A stretch of 64,000 bases of DNA from Pagrus major (Eukaryota; Chordata; Actinopteri; Spariformes; Sparidae). The notes below the pieces were generated by a model. The model worked only from the letters and a program-made list of their open reading frames with translations. It did no database searches and was not told the origin of the DNA. Below, in pieces: positions 11,591-23,354 of this stretch. The stretch lies in the NCBI RefSeq assembly GCF_040436345.1, contig NC_133232.1, positions 26,752,315 through 26,816,314 of the forward strand, in the 5' to 3' direction. The stretch's first letter is position 1. Every line of letters starts with the position of its first letter. The translations under genes and the position numbers were made by a program.

Positions 11591-14500
11591 GTGCATACAC
11601 TCATGCATGTGTTGTGTGAGTGCAAGGACACATGCATCTGCAAATGCACCCTTACGCACACACACAAATTATAAAACTTCAGAGGCGAATGGTTGGGTGG
11701 CCTTCTAATCTTTTTTGTCTTCCACCTCACAAATTATTCATCACTTTCACACCTTTTCTTTTCTTTCACCCTTTCTTCTTCCTCTTTTTTCTCCTTAATT
11801 TTCTCCTCTCTTTGACGTAAGCCCCCCCACTCCTCACAGTTAACAAGAGATAAATCATCGTCATCAACCCACATACATGATTGTACATAACAGCGTCTTT
11901 CTTTCAGAACTTTTTTTCAGACCACAAAGGATTTCTATTTAAATCTGAGGATGCACTGCACTGACACAACATGCTGCTGTGATACATACAAAGTTGGCTG
12001 AATCTCTATTGTTAATAAACCAATAGGAGTTTGTTTAAATGTGACAATGATGATGTTATGAACCAGTGTCATAGAAGTTTGGTTGGGTAATTGTCCTGTG
12101 ATTGGCTGCAGAAACAACAAGGTTTGTTATCCCCCAAATCGCTGGAAAAAGTGTTTAATCTCCATGTCTTTGTCTTGTGTGTTCTTTACTAGCATCCTCG
12201 TCGTCTGCACAGGTTTCACCATGCCATCTCACCATGCAAACGCTAAGATCTGTGCTACCGCTGTACGCTGCTCTACAGAGCTTACAAACGCCCTGCTTTT
12301 TGTCCCACCTAACATCCTTCTTATAAAATTGTAAATCTTTTCGCCATTGTCGGACATGGTGCTTTTGTTTTTACCTGGCAGGCAATGATAACGTTACTGT
12401 GACGCATCTTGCAAGAGTCTCGCACTGACCTTTGAACTTTAATGAGAGTTTGAAGATGCTGTGAGGAAATAGCATCATAACAGCTTCATTCAACGGATTC
12501 GTAACTTTAAAATCGGGCCATCAACCAGTTCACAGTACATTTAGATCGATCCAGAGGTCCGTGTATCGGTGTAGTCGTATCTTTAACTTTAAAACCCATT
12601 TCCGATTCCTATCGGTGAATTGTTACACCCCTAATGATTGGGCTTATTATTTTCTACAAAAAGTCTATTTAAGGCTTTTGCACAGAGAGTTCTTCCTGTT
12701 GAGACTTCCCTGAGTGCTGATTTGGAGAAAGATAACTCCAAGAACAAGGCTCATAATGAACCTTACATTTATGGCTCCATTTTGTTTTGTAAATGTGTCT
12801 TTTTATTGTTCCTGCAGATATGAACAAGTTACCATGGGGCACAGTTAGGGTGGATGTTGCAACCACAAATGGTTGCAGCTGAAACATCTCCAGTAAACCA
12901 ACAATTGTCTGAGGTATTAGGCAAAATATAGCTAAATTTAAACCGAGGGACAAGAATGTGACATCATCACAAACCACGCTGTGTTGTGAGAAACAAGTGC
13001 AGCTTTTTATTCTCAACTTTTCTTTTAGGCCCAACATGCTACTGCTACTATTCACAGGTATTTCATTTTACAACAAAACGCACAGTCTGGAGCAAGTTTA
13101 CAGCGGCTCTCTAGTGCTTGGCAAAGTGGGAGATGTGGAAAAACCCTCATAGAGGAAGAAGTAACTGAGACCAAAAACACCATTTTGTGTCACCACAGCT
13201 TTGTCACACTGTATTATGATGTAAGGTTATCCAAGTGTGGAGTTTTTCTTTGATTTCAGGGTGGTCTATTCTCCTCCCATCAGCTGTCTTCATGTTAGCA
13301 TTTTTAAAATCCCCATCTTAATGGGAAACAACAGCCTCGGAGCTGGCAAACTACTCGCTAAAAATGAGCTTGTCTCTCCATGCATATCAAAAACAAGTTC
13401 CCCTAACACTATTTTTTAGGGGCAACGTCGCCACATCCTGGGATTTGCGCTGCCCGAGATGATTGTGATTGAAATACAAACAAGCCTGCGTGTTTTTCCC
13501 CTTTAGCAGAATGATAGTGTGTGCTGTCAGACCTTTCTCCAGGGCTGACACAGTGCTTAGAGATAGATCTGGAAATAAATACCCTTTTAGCAAAGAGTGA
13601 GATGAGAATATTGATACTGCTCAGACTGCTTCCAGGGGCCAGTTAGCTTAGCTTAACACAAAGAATGGAAAATCCATTTACAGAGCCAGGCTTTCCAGTG
13701 TTCGTGCTAAGCTAAGCTAACCGGATGCTGGCTGTATGAAGTGGTATCAAAATTCTCATCCACAGCATCCAAAACGTCAAAGTTTTGCTCCAAGGATTTT
13801 TTAAAACAAGCCTGATTTCAGACCATCAGTGCTTCCGTTAAAAACATCGGTGGGCTTTAACAAGACTTTACACGGACGTTATGTGGGCTCGGAAGCAAGC
13901 AAAAGATCTCTGCTGTACTATTTAAGCATTGACAAGTTACATGCCATCTGTGACCACGAAGAAACAATATTAACATGATGGTGAAATTTAATTGTAAAAC
14001 AGCTTTGGAAGCAGCTTTAAATTCATAATATTTAAAAAGACATTGACTGTGGGACATAATTTCACAGCATCATCCAGATGGCAGTCATGGATGGCCGTGG
14101 ACATCCTCTCTCAGTTTTTCCTGCCAATGTTAACGACCTCAAGAAACATACATCAAAAACTTAAATCGTGACCAATATGATTACTCTTCCCACGTTTCCA
14201 AGATGCTTTTTCATGGCAGAACTGTAGGCTTGAAAGCATCTGCCTGGGTGGTCATGGGACACATTTACCCTTCTTCCGGTGCAGGAACAGAACCAGGCCA
14301 TTAGCAGAGAGAATCTCTCTGAAGTCGTCAGCCTCTGATGATGTGCACTTATCACACTCTGCGCCCACTCATTCCCCCCAAACTCTCTATGTATTTTTCT
14401 TGTCTTTGCCTTTCTTTCTCTCCCCTGTATGTTTGCCTGCCTTTCTGTCACTCAGTCTTTGTCTGCACCCCGATCACTCCAGCACCTCTCTCTCTCTCTC

Positions 14501-15324
14501 TGCCTGTCACACACTCTCCCCCACAACGTTATGCTCTTCTTGGCCAAAGCTGAGTGTTGGCTCATGCGAGTTGGCGTGTTTGTCCGCGTGTCATTGGCGT
14601 GTTCGCTGACGCTCACCATCACACATGTCTTATTTGCAGAAGATGAACCGAGAGCACCCTGACGTCAGAGGGCCTGGGACAGAGACAAAGAAGGGAACAG
14701 GTTGATAACCACAGTATGACAATGCTGTGCTGCCGTCAACGTGACATCCATAATTGATGATCATCATTTGCAGCACTGTTGCACTGACGGGCTCCTATTG
14801 TTCAGCATGTGGGAACATGAGCCTCCGGGGCAGTGAACCTCTGCTCCTAATAACTCCCCAAATGGAAGAGGAAGGAAAACGAGCGAGGCAAAACAGAGAG
14901 ATGAGGAGATCCTCTGACTTTCTGAATAAATCATTTTGAGTGGAAACACTAATTATTCTCACAGAAACAGTGAGACTTTGGTATCAGCTCACCCGCTGAG
15001 CAATAATGAGCCCATTGCTTGTTTGTGTGTGTCACTGGATAAAGTTCTATCAAAAGGGCACCAGTGGGAAACCTGGGCAGTGGGTTCTGGCTCTTAGTAT
15101 TACGTCATGCAACTGGTTTTGAAATGGTTTTCATACAACTCATTCATTCAACTTGAAAAATTACGATGTGTCCCTCGCTTTTCCACCGTTATCCCACCGC
15201 CATGTTAGTTCATTTCCGTTTACATTATCCTCATTTATTTGATAAATGGGAACACACAGGGTCATGAATTAGTGACACTGCTGAGTCAAATTGTCTGGGG
15301 GAATCTGTTTAGAGCGCCGCATGT

Positions 15325-15425
15325 TAAAATAAAAATATTGATATTTGGCACCAGTGTAGCCATAATCATACCTGAGGAGGAAGTAGAACGATATATTGCC
15401 GTTTCGATATTTTGTCGCACCGCTA
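15325..15425. repeat. Dispersed repeat, copy 1
   Basis: Shares the ordered blocks TTGATATTTGGC(A/G)CC, AGGA(A), AATATATT-like and GATATTTTG with 29305-29400, so both are copies of one interspersed repeat. No protein or RNA promoter boxes are visible. Confidence 0.45.
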
Positions 15426-16875
15426 GTATGGTTTGAGCTCCACAACTCTTCAGAGACTCTCCTGTCTTGTAGTTTAAAGAAAAGAGACATGATGGAAACC
15501 TGCGTGTCTCCTACTGCAGCCTTTTGTATTATGTTTGGTACGAAAGTTAACAGGGTTAACAAACCTTAAGTGAAGGCCTGTTGGCAAAGAACTGATTCTT
15601 CAAAGTAAAGGAATTTAACTGCGAAGCAAATCAGACTGCAATATGTGAGATAGCAGCTGAGAACAGCAAACATACAATTTTTTTTAAAAAGACCAGAATC
15701 TATGAATGAACGAACCGCCTTCTGTTCACACAGAAATATCTGCGGTGCATTCATGAGGGTGTGAACATGAATGTGTGCATGTGATCACAGGAGTACAGAT
15801 TGTGAAGTGTGGAGGAGTTCTGTACATCCGGTCTTGAGTCAGTTAGAGGTAAAAGAGGAGAGCGGGGTGAGGACTGAGTACATCTGTCTGATGGTCTGTC
15901 CGCTCCTCTGAGGGTTAACCCGCGTGGCTAAAAATACTCTGCAACAGACTGCAAAGACAGGCTGGGATGCAAAGAAAGAGTAGACTTGATGTGTCTTTGT
16001 GTTTTTATTAGAGAACAAAAGGACGGTGATTAGATGAGTGCTTGTGAGTCAGTCGCACCGCCTCGCTCTGGGAGATTGTATAGTGTTTGTTGGCACAGAC
16101 GCAGCTTGTGACGTCCTTTAGACGATTTTAGGCCAAAAATGTGACTGCCACGTCCACTGTGAGAGACACGAGGATTTGGTATTTCTATTCCGGTAATGCC
16201 ATATTTGCTCTTGTCTTTGGAGTCTTCAAACACATCCGTCTGCTGCTCTGCAGGGTTTTCTCGCACTTTCTTCTTGTTTGTTTTGGATGCTGTCTTTCAT
16301 CTGTCCCTTCCAAGTCAGAGCTTGGGGATTATGGAAACAAGTTAAAGTATAAGGGAGCACAACACCGGGACCTGCATTCATCTGCCCCACTGTTTGCAGA
16401 GGACATGTCACAGATCTTCAGTTGGAGTAACCAGAAGGGGCGATTGATCGCAAAGTGTATCTAAGGTTTAGATCTGAATGGGATGACGCAAAAAGTCGAC
16501 CAAAAAAAAGTCTGACTCCCATGATTCGTTCAGAGGTCAAAACACACCATCTGTGTATCAAGCGGTTTCTTCTCTTGTTTAAAATGTGTTACAATACATA
16601 CAGTATTTTACAGCATTGTCAAATAAATGGTGTTAAACCTACAACTGCTGGAAACAAAAGAAAAAAAACACAAATAAGTCTGCTTTCTCAAGCATCTTTG
16701 TCACATTCTTTTAAAACCTAAACCAGAGCAGCAGTTGAGATACCATGAAAGAGAAGAGGCTGTGGTGGCTTGCCAAATCAATCCTGGCTCGAGGTAGTGG
16801 CAGTCAGAAGCGAATTCTCTGGTAAAGCACACAAAAGTTCAGACAGGGTACAAACACTTTGTAGCAGCCTGTAGA

Positions 16876-17634
16876 CTTAGACTTAGACTTCACTTTATTG
16901 ATCCCGTTGGGATGACTCCCTCAGGGAAATTGAATTTCCAGCAGCATACAGTTCACGAGAAAATAAACTCTTAGCAAAAAATAGAGAATAAAGATAGGAA
17001 TAGAACAAAATACAATACAATAGAATACAATAAAAATAGATTAAAATAAAATAAGATAGAATAGGATAAATAAAATAAAATAAAATAAATGTACATGTAG
17101 AGGACTGTATATTTGTTATTGTACAGAAATTATTGCACGAAAGTGAGTGTCCAGGTATGTATGTGAATAAATAGATAAATAGATAAATAAGTTATTGCAC
17201 AGTGAAATCACAGTATTGCAGTATTGCCGGTTATCTATTTCCTCCTATTTCCTCCTCCCCCCAAGTGAGGAGTTGTACAGCCTGATGGCATGAGGGACAA
17301 AGGAGTTCTTAAGTCTGTTGGTCCTACACTTGGGAAGGAGCAGTCTTTCACTGAACAGGCTCCGCTGGTCGCTGATGACGGTGTGCAGAGGGTGGCTGGT
17401 ATTGTCTATAATATCCAGCAGTTTTTCCAGTGTCCTCCTCTCTGCCACCGTCACCAGAGGGTCGAGCTTCATGCCGACCACAGAGCTGGCCCGCCTGATC
17501 AGTTTATCCAGTCTGGATGTGTCCTTCTTGGATGTGCTGCCCCCCCAGCACACTACAGTGTAAAAGAGGACACTGGCAACCACAGACTGGTAAAACATCC
17601 ACAGCAGTTTGCTGCAGATGTTGAGAGTTGACAA
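16876..17634 (-). mobile_element. LINE 3' fragment (CR1/L2/Rex1-like clade)
   Basis: Reading the minus strand, 17634 to 17245 encodes the C-terminal end of a non-LTR retrotransposon reverse transcriptase protein. Conserved blocks are MFYQSVVASVLFYTVVCWGG, LDKLIRRASSVVG, ERRTLEKLLDI and FVPHAIRLYN. A 3' tail follows with GGGATCAATAAAGTGAAG and a short (GTCTAA)n-like end near 16876. Only the last 130 or so residues remain, so this is a 5'-truncated copy, the usual outcome of aborted reverse transcription. An A-rich and TAAAA-rich segment (16975-17210) interrupts or extends the 3'UTR. The exact family was not determined. Confidence 0.8.
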
Positions 17635-17772
17635 AAATTAATGCTCTGTCTGAATACCATTGATACATTAGCTTTTTACAGATAAATATGCAATGAAAAC
17701 TGTTGGGGATAAAAACACAGTAAGCTTAAAGCAACAAACAAACACAAAAACAATCCATTTATGATTGACTAC

Positions 17773-18102
17773 TTAAAGGGGCACTATATGCTTCGGGAGA
17801 GGAAATTCAAACTTAATATTTACAATATTAGTGAGGTAATAAAACAAACTCAGAAATATTTATTTTTTCCATAACTGAATTAACAAGCTGTACTCAGAGG
17901 AAATAAAGTTCCCCAGAACACTGTTTGAGGCTAGAAAGGTGGCAGGGTCCGCCAAATATAATATTTGTTTACTCGGTTTATTTAGTCATGAAAACAAAGA
18001 CAGTTTGTTTGTTTAGTTTGTTTATGCATAATAAATCAGTCATTGAAGATATTATGCTTCTGATTAAAAATGTTCCCCCAAAACTACGTACTGCACCTTT
18101 AA
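17773..18102. mobile_element. MITE with TTAAAGG(G/T)GCA termini
   Basis: A 330-bp element begins TTAAAGGGGCACTATATG. The reverse complement of its right end reads TTAAAGGTGCAGTACGTA, an imperfect inverted repeat of about 18 bp. It has no coding capacity. Its interior (GGCTAGAAAGGTGGCAGGG) is of a kind common in fish interspersed repeats. No clear target duplication was found. Confidence 0.6.
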
Positions 18103-18374
18103 CAACCATTTCCTTATCCAAGGGGTTTTAAAAATGGCGGCAAGGAAGGCCTACTGATTTTTCAACAAAAGCTACATTACGGTGTGTATAATGTATATTC
18201 TGTACGGTCAAAAACATAAATGTCTTTGAAATGTATATTTGTAAATATATACATATGTCGGTGTTGGCTATCAGCATCAAAACCTTAAGTTTGATGATAG
18301 AAATGTTTACCGATAATGGTTTCGTCCGGCTTCCGGAAAACCCCTTCAGCGACACTTTGGTACAGTCGACATGC

Positions 18375-18382
18375 GCGCGAAA
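18375..18382 (+). promoter_or_regulatory. E2F-like site before selenoh start
   Basis: GCGCGAAA, reverse complement TTTCGCGC, matches the E2F consensus and lies 15 bp upstream of the selenoh ATG. Function is not shown by sequence alone. Confidence 0.3.
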
Positions 18383-18396
18383 GATTTGTAACAGCA

Positions 18397-20415
18397 ATGG
18401 CGTCTAAAGCAGCAGGTGGGTGTGTTGTGTTGTATGTGTTGTCCAGGCCCACTAAAAGTCATTACAACTGCGTCATTCAGCGACAATATAGAGATGTGAT
18501 GTGTCTTGTTTAGTTAACACACAGGTTAAGGTTGTTTTACGGCTGTTGTCATCTCATGTTTGTGTTAAACTTGCTCATTTCTGCTGCTGAGGAGTCAGCA
18601 GTAGCTATCGTCGTGGCTAACAGTGGAACAAACCATTCAAGCTTTGTTTACATGAGAGTTAGCTACATCAACATTTCTGTTTTCAGTCGCAGGAGTGTTA
18701 AACAGCTGTCAGTTATCTAATGTTATCTTCTACAACAGTCCATTTTTAAGTAGTCAGGGTCGAAAGCTGCACCCTGTGTTATGAAAACAAACCTGTAGCA
18801 TCACGTGTGTTCAGGTCGTCGAGGGACGAAGCGCAAAGCGGAGGTTCAGGTAGAGGAGGAGAAACCATCCGTGGAGGAGGAGGAGGAGGAGGACAGAGGA
18901 GAGGAGGAGGACGGCCAGGAAGGCCAAAGGGTGGTCATTGAACACTGGTGAGCAACTTCATGAAATCACACTATTGCCTGTATGTTACTCATTACTCACT
19001 TTCATGGAGCAGTTGAGTAGTGGTATAAAATGGTGTTACTAATGTAGTGTAACATAAACTTGTACTCGAGGACAGTACTTGTTAATGTACTTAGCTGTTG
19101 AATCACATGCAGCAGATGGACGGATAGATTTAGTAACCTTGACAGATGTCCATCTGATGGTTGATGTGTTATTTCAGTAAGAGCTGACGAGTGTATGGGC
19201 GTAATGCTGCGGAGGTGAAATCTGCCCTCCTGGCTGCCCGCCCTGAACTGACTGTGGTGCTCAACCCTGAGAAACCCCGCAGGAACAGCTTCGAAATCAC
19301 TCTGCTGGATGGAGGCAAAGGTGAGGAGGGCGGAGAGGGAAAATCCAAGAATAACTCAACCATTTGGTGCTCCCAAGGGTCATTTTCAGCCAAGTCGCTT
19401 TGTCTCAGTTTTTGGGCTTTTACCCGTTTGTAGCAGCTATTAAAGGTTCGGTTCACTAAAACTACAAACAGAAACATACCTCTGCATGCCATGCACCTAG
19501 TTTGGTTTCACCTCTGAGATGGATACTGGTGGCGGTGAATGGAATTTAATTTGTTGGTCATAGCATGGGTGACAAATGTCATAAAGCAATGCGTCTTCCC
19601 AGGAGCAACGCCCCTGTCACTCAGGACAATCACAGGCCTTCTTTTGGACAGTTTTACCTTCACTTTTTAAGAATTTTCCATTTTAAAACAGTTGGTAGCA
19701 GGGCCTGAGGAGTTGTTTGCAGAAAGACCAATAAGGGCAAGAAAGGCATATACAGGAATATGATATATACATAATCTTCAGAGTGATTCCTAATTAAATC
19801 AAACAAATTTTTTAACCATCCAGGAAATTGACACCACAAAATTACTGTAATTTAATCTTCACAGATTTCACATCAGCTGTAAATCTGAGGTGTTAACAAA
19901 GGAAGTGAAGAAAGTAAAATCCTGCTAACACTTGTTCTCTGACTGAATGTCTCATTAAACCCTGCTAGAACAGTCAACAGAGGGCTGTGTTTACCAGGGG
20001 TGCAGAATAGCCACCAGAGGGGATAAAGTTTGCAAAAGAATGAGACGTGTGAAAACATAATACTCCCATGTCTAATTACACACAATGTGTGCTCTGTTTA
20101 TTGTGGTGAATGATTATTTGTGCTCCAAATTTAAGTGGTTTGTACATTGCTATTGCTGTTCACATTTTTAATAAGACGACTTAAATTGTCTTGAAAGCAT
20201 TTGATTTTACTGCTCTCCTCTAGAGGCTTTGATAACACATGGATATTACTGCCCATCTCCTGTATTGTCCTCATAAATGACTGTTTCTGTTACTTCTGAT
20301 CCCTAAAGAAACATCTCTGTGGACTGGAATAAAAAAGGGTCCGCCACGTAAGCTGAAGTTTCCTCAACCTGATGTTGTAGTTGCTGCTCTACAGGAGGCC
20401 CTGAAGGCTGAGTAG
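18397..20415 (+). CDS. selenoh: Selenoprotein H (in-frame TGA = selenocysteine)
   Basis: Exons: 18397-18415, 18815-18947, 19178-19320, 20309-20415; 133 residues including Sec. All splice sites are GT/AG and phases agree. Exon 2 ends two bases into the Cys codon (TG|T). The protein starts MASKAAGRRGTKRKAE, a basic nuclear/nucleolar signal, followed by an acidic Glu run, then VVIEHCKS, TGA at 19185-19187, RVYGRNAAEV. This gives C51-x-x-U54, the redox motif of the SelH thioredoxin-like fold. VLNPEKPRRNSFEITLLDGG and the C-terminal LKFPQPDVVVAALQEALKAE follow. Known SelH is a nucleolar, DNA-binding redox protein that protects against oxidative and genotoxic stress. Conventional gene finding would stop at the TGA. 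Insertion needs the SECIS at 21667. Identification is firm because the sequence on both sides of the TGA is SelH-like in one frame. Confidence 0.95.
19185..19187 (+). other. Selenocysteine codon (TGA) of selenoh
   Basis: TGA in frame within CKS-U-RVYGRN, eight bases after the start of exon 3. Coding similarity to SelH continues on both sides, so this is recoding, not a terminator. Confidence 0.95.
19440..19900. repeat. Interspersed repeat in selenoh intron 3
   Basis: The segment beginning TTAAAGGTTCGGTTCACTAA and running through GAGATGGATACTGGTGGCGG resembles a widespread teleost repeat whose start is a TTAAAGGTTC terminus. The right boundary is unclear. Confidence 0.35.
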
Positions 20416-21666
20416 ACGCCCACTGAAGGTTTGTCATTTCAATGCCGTCAGATGAAATAATTTAACAGGGAAAACACAAGATATAACAAATGTATCAAAG
20501 ATTTTGAAGCCCACTTTAAATAAGTAATTTGAGTCAACTGTGAAATGAAACTTAAGGGCTTGGTACATTACTTTGTATTAGTGGTACAAGGGTTGTGCAA
20601 ACATTGTTTTTAAAACATACATGTTTATTATTTGTGATAAACCCAGGCTTTGCAGAGCTCATGTTGGAATGTCTCTTACCAAAAGGTTCTTTAGGTTGTT
20701 TTTAAAGTGAGTTAAAATGTGATGTATTACAAGGGACGTTTGATATCACCAACCTAGTTTGTGGACAAGAAAGATGTTAGGTTTTTAAAATATTGAAAAC
20801 TGAAATATGAAACTGAGTATTTTCTGTAGCCTTTTGAAATGTTCTCCACTAATTCACAAAAGTAAAAAAAAAAAAAGTTGGCTTTGTCAATTTATACTAC
20901 TTATTTTGTGGCATAATTGAAATGCTGAAATAGAAAAGGTTTCCTTCCAAAATGTAAACAGACATTTGTTTGTTCAGCCTTTTTTAAATCATAAAATAAG
21001 ACTCATCACAATGACTCACTGCTTCCATCCATCCTCTTTCTTCAAAATGAAACTTTGTGTGCGCTGGAAACTGTTTTTTGTTTATAAAACAAAGAAACTC
21101 ACACACACACATGCTCCCTGAAATAGAATGAGGATTATGGACTTGACTCATAGCTTGTTAGTTGGGTTTTTACCAGCATCTCATAAGATGCTTCAATGTG
21201 TCTGTCACTGTTCCCTTACATAAATTTGCTTTTTTCCCCCCCAGAGCCATGTGTCATAACCCAAACTTGGATTTCTTTCATGTATTATGAGTCACCAGGC
21301 TTATGGAGGTGTTCACTGCTTGTTAGTTGGTCTTATGAGACAGTGTCAACCCTCAGCCATTAAGACTAAAACTAACAGAATGCTTACTTTCAGTGGCAGG
21401 CTAGATGCCAAGGTGAAATTAGGAGCTCTGAAATTGAAATGAATGCTAATTCATGCTAATGCTTATTCAATTCGGTCAAACTTTCTTTACCCCCATACTT
21501 TGCAAGTGTCTCTATTGCTGCTGGTTGAGACTAATTGGGAATTAAGGCTGTAGAGGAGCTAGAAACCCATAGTGTATAAGCAATGTTTATATTTTAGAGT
21601 TTAACAAGATAAAATCATGTCTTACATGCAGCCAAGAGTTCAGGAGATGTGGCCCATGGAAGCAGA

Positions 21667-21714
21667 ATGATGAGGAGTGACTAATGGGATGTTCTCAGTC
21701 CCTCCTCTGATGAT
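21667..21714 (+). promoter_or_regulatory. SECIS element of selenoh
   Basis: The 5' core ATGA is at 21667-21670 and the 3' core TGAT at 21708-21711. Opposed, they give U.U, A.G, G.A and U.U, the SECIS quartet. Above it an 11-bp helix pairs 21672-21682 with 21697-21707, with one T/C mismatch. The apical loop (21683-21696) opens with AA, 12 nt after the ATGA. These features meet the eukaryotic SECIS rules for recruiting SBP2 and eEFSec. It lies between the stop and the poly(A) signal at 21871. Confidence 0.9.
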
Positions 21715-21870
21715 CCCGGCTCCAACAGCTCACATTTCCTGGATACATGCTGACACCTAGTGGAGCGACTCTGAACCTATATATTACTCAGCTGCATAAT
21801 CCTGCTGATCTTAAAGTGTTTATTCCCTATTTGACAACGGTTTATTGTGCTTTTATATTTGTTTCTAGTA

Positions 21871-21876
21871 AATAAA
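21871..21876 (+). terminator. Poly(A) signal, selenoh
   Basis: AATAAA followed by a T/GT-rich stretch (GTTTTCTTTTG, then GTGAGTGTGTGTGTTTT), about 160 bp beyond the SECIS. Confidence 0.7.
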
Positions 21877-22311
21877 GTTTTCTTTTGTTCGTTATTGTGA
21901 GTGTGTGTGTTTTTTTTGTTATTTATTTCTATTGCAGGAATAAACAACATCAACAACGTCTCAGATATTTCTGCTAAATTGTTTTGGATTGATATCTCAT
22001 TTGATGTCTCGAATCACTTTAAGTTCTTCATACATTTAGGGATGATGAAAAAACATTTTCTTCAGTATATAAAAAAACAGTTCATCCACTTTTGATTATC
22101 TTTATGACATTAACCCTCAAAATAACATTTGTGACCATATCACAACAAATGTAAGTTTCTCTCTCTTAAATTAAACTGAATTTTCACTTGTGGTTTAAGG
22201 TATAATTGAGTAACTGCTAGCTTTAAGCAATGAAAGACCCGAAAATGGCTTTCACAACCAAACATGTTTCACCGACGAGCCTCAACAAAGCTTGCACACG
22301 ATTTGTTGCTG

Positions 22312-22330
22312 AGGATGTGACGTCATCATC
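22312..22330 (+). promoter_or_regulatory. CRE-like motif in clp1 promoter
   Basis: TGTGACGTCATCATCACGCG contains the full palindromic CRE TGACGTCA, just upstream of the proposed non-coding exon. The assignment is by motif and position. Confidence 0.4.
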
Positions 22331-22344
22331 ACGCGACCAGCCAC

Positions 22345-22404
22345 AGCAGCGGTTTCTCGAGAGCTGGGAACATTTAATTCTACAATAAGGCTTGAAATCT
22401 GCCC
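22345..22404 (+). other. Possible non-coding first exon of clp1
   Basis: A donor GCCC|GTAAGT at 22404/22405 lies below a CpG-containing segment with TGACGTCATCATCACGCGAC, which resembles a CRE. The matching acceptor is TTATTGCCAG at 23322-23331, 23 bp before the clp1 ATG. The exon start is not defined by the sequence. Confidence 0.4.
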
Positions 22405-22915
22405 GTAAGTACTTTACATTAAAAATAATCACCCTTTTGACATTCAGCTTACAATACGGGAGTAGTTTACTGACATTTGGAGCGTCTGAAGGCTTTAATT
22501 CCGCTTTTATTGCTGAAATAACCGTGGCTACGTTAGCTACGGCCTGCTAGCTGCTAATAACCAATGAGTTGAGTTGTCCTCACAGTGTGCTCATGTGTAG
22601 GTAAACATGCTGTAAAATCTTTCAGATAAACTCTTAGCTACTTTAGCCAAAGTTTATCCCAATACTACAATGTCCCACATGCGAAGGAGCAGATATTTCT
22701 GTTCAACGTTAAGCCTCTTTAAGGTTGAGAGGTAACTAGTTGCTATCTAGGATTGAAGGTAACAACATGATGCCAAAATGCCTTTGGTTGAGTGGGTATG
22801 ATTAAGTATTTCTCTTTATGGCACCGTTATGTGCTTCAAATGTAATATGTTTAACGAATTGTACCACCTGGGGCATCTCTCCTCCATACATTTAGTCTGT
22901 AACTATTCCTTAAAG

Positions 22916-22990
22916 CAGTGGTTCACAACCCTTTTCCTCAAGGGAACCCTTTTCTGTCATTGAGTAAAGTGACGTCCCCCGACTGAGTTA
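22916..22990. mobile_element. hAT-like terminal remnant
   Basis: GCAGTGGTTCACAACCCTTTTCC matches the CAGTGGTTC(C/T)CAA(C/A)C terminus common to hAT-type elements. No matching opposite end was found, so only a fragment is called. Confidence 0.35.
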
Positions 22991-23176
22991 CATGTTTTAA
23001 GGATATTTCATATTATATGTTCAATGCAAAACTATGACAGCAGAGAACAACCTTAAACCTTGAAATTAACCCATAAAGTAAATGCACTAACTGCAAAAAG
23101 TTTGTTTTGCAGATTATTACCTGTTAATATTGCATCAGAGATAACCTTTCATGGGAACCTTTTCCTATACAGTTCT

Positions 23177-23177
<1 letters not shown>

Positions 23178-23216
<39 letters not shown>
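23178..23216. repeat. (ATT)n microsatellite
   Basis: Thirteen or so ATT triplets upstream of the clp1 start, inside the proposed 5'UTR intron. Confidence 0.95.
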
Positions 23217-23217
<1 letters not shown>

Positions 23218-23354
23218 TTACATGAACAATCATACTCTCTTTGAGTGTTTTAACTGCATACCTTCCTAAGGAGAACAAGGACAAGGCTGTGTGCATGTAA
23301 CTTTTTCTTTTTAATATGCCATTATTGCCAGGTATAGACGTTCTCTTGTCAGTC

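Larger units (their letters stand above)
10801..16870. other. Gene-free intergenic region
   Basis: Between rtn4rl2 and selenoh no exon could be supported. The region holds a long GT microsatellite (11365-11433), an ATG/GAT triplet array (11547-11590), a remnant end of a DNA transposon near 12480-12630 (GTTACACCCCTA-type terminus), a common teleost interspersed repeat around 13620-13735 with GCTAAGCTAAGCTAACC, and a repeat copy at 15325-15425 that resembles 29305-29400. The rest shows nothing recognisable. Confidence 0.5.
20416..21890 (+). other. 3'UTR region of selenoh, possibly with an intron
   Basis: No coding sequence follows the stop. A donor-like AAG|GTTTGT at 20428/20429 and an acceptor-like TTACATGCAG ending at 21631 would remove about 1.2 kb and leave a compact 3'UTR of about 270 nt carrying the SECIS. 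Otherwise the UTR is continuous at about 1.47 kb. The choice cannot be made from genomic sequence. Confidence 0.5.

Noticed and set aside
19185-19187. The selenoh TGA as a true stop or pseudogene lesion
   Set aside because: Conserved protein continues in frame after it, the position is the Sec of CxxU, and a SECIS-like hairpin follows the real stop.
19169-19492. A minus-strand frame overlapping selenoh exon 3
   Set aside because: The plus strand has the conserved SelH protein with consistent splice sites; the minus frame is antisense noise.
23316-23354. An upstream in-frame Met that would extend Clp1
   Set aside because: The Met at 23316 precedes a good acceptor at 23331 and the extra residues ([13 protein letters not shown]) are not part of the family N-terminus.
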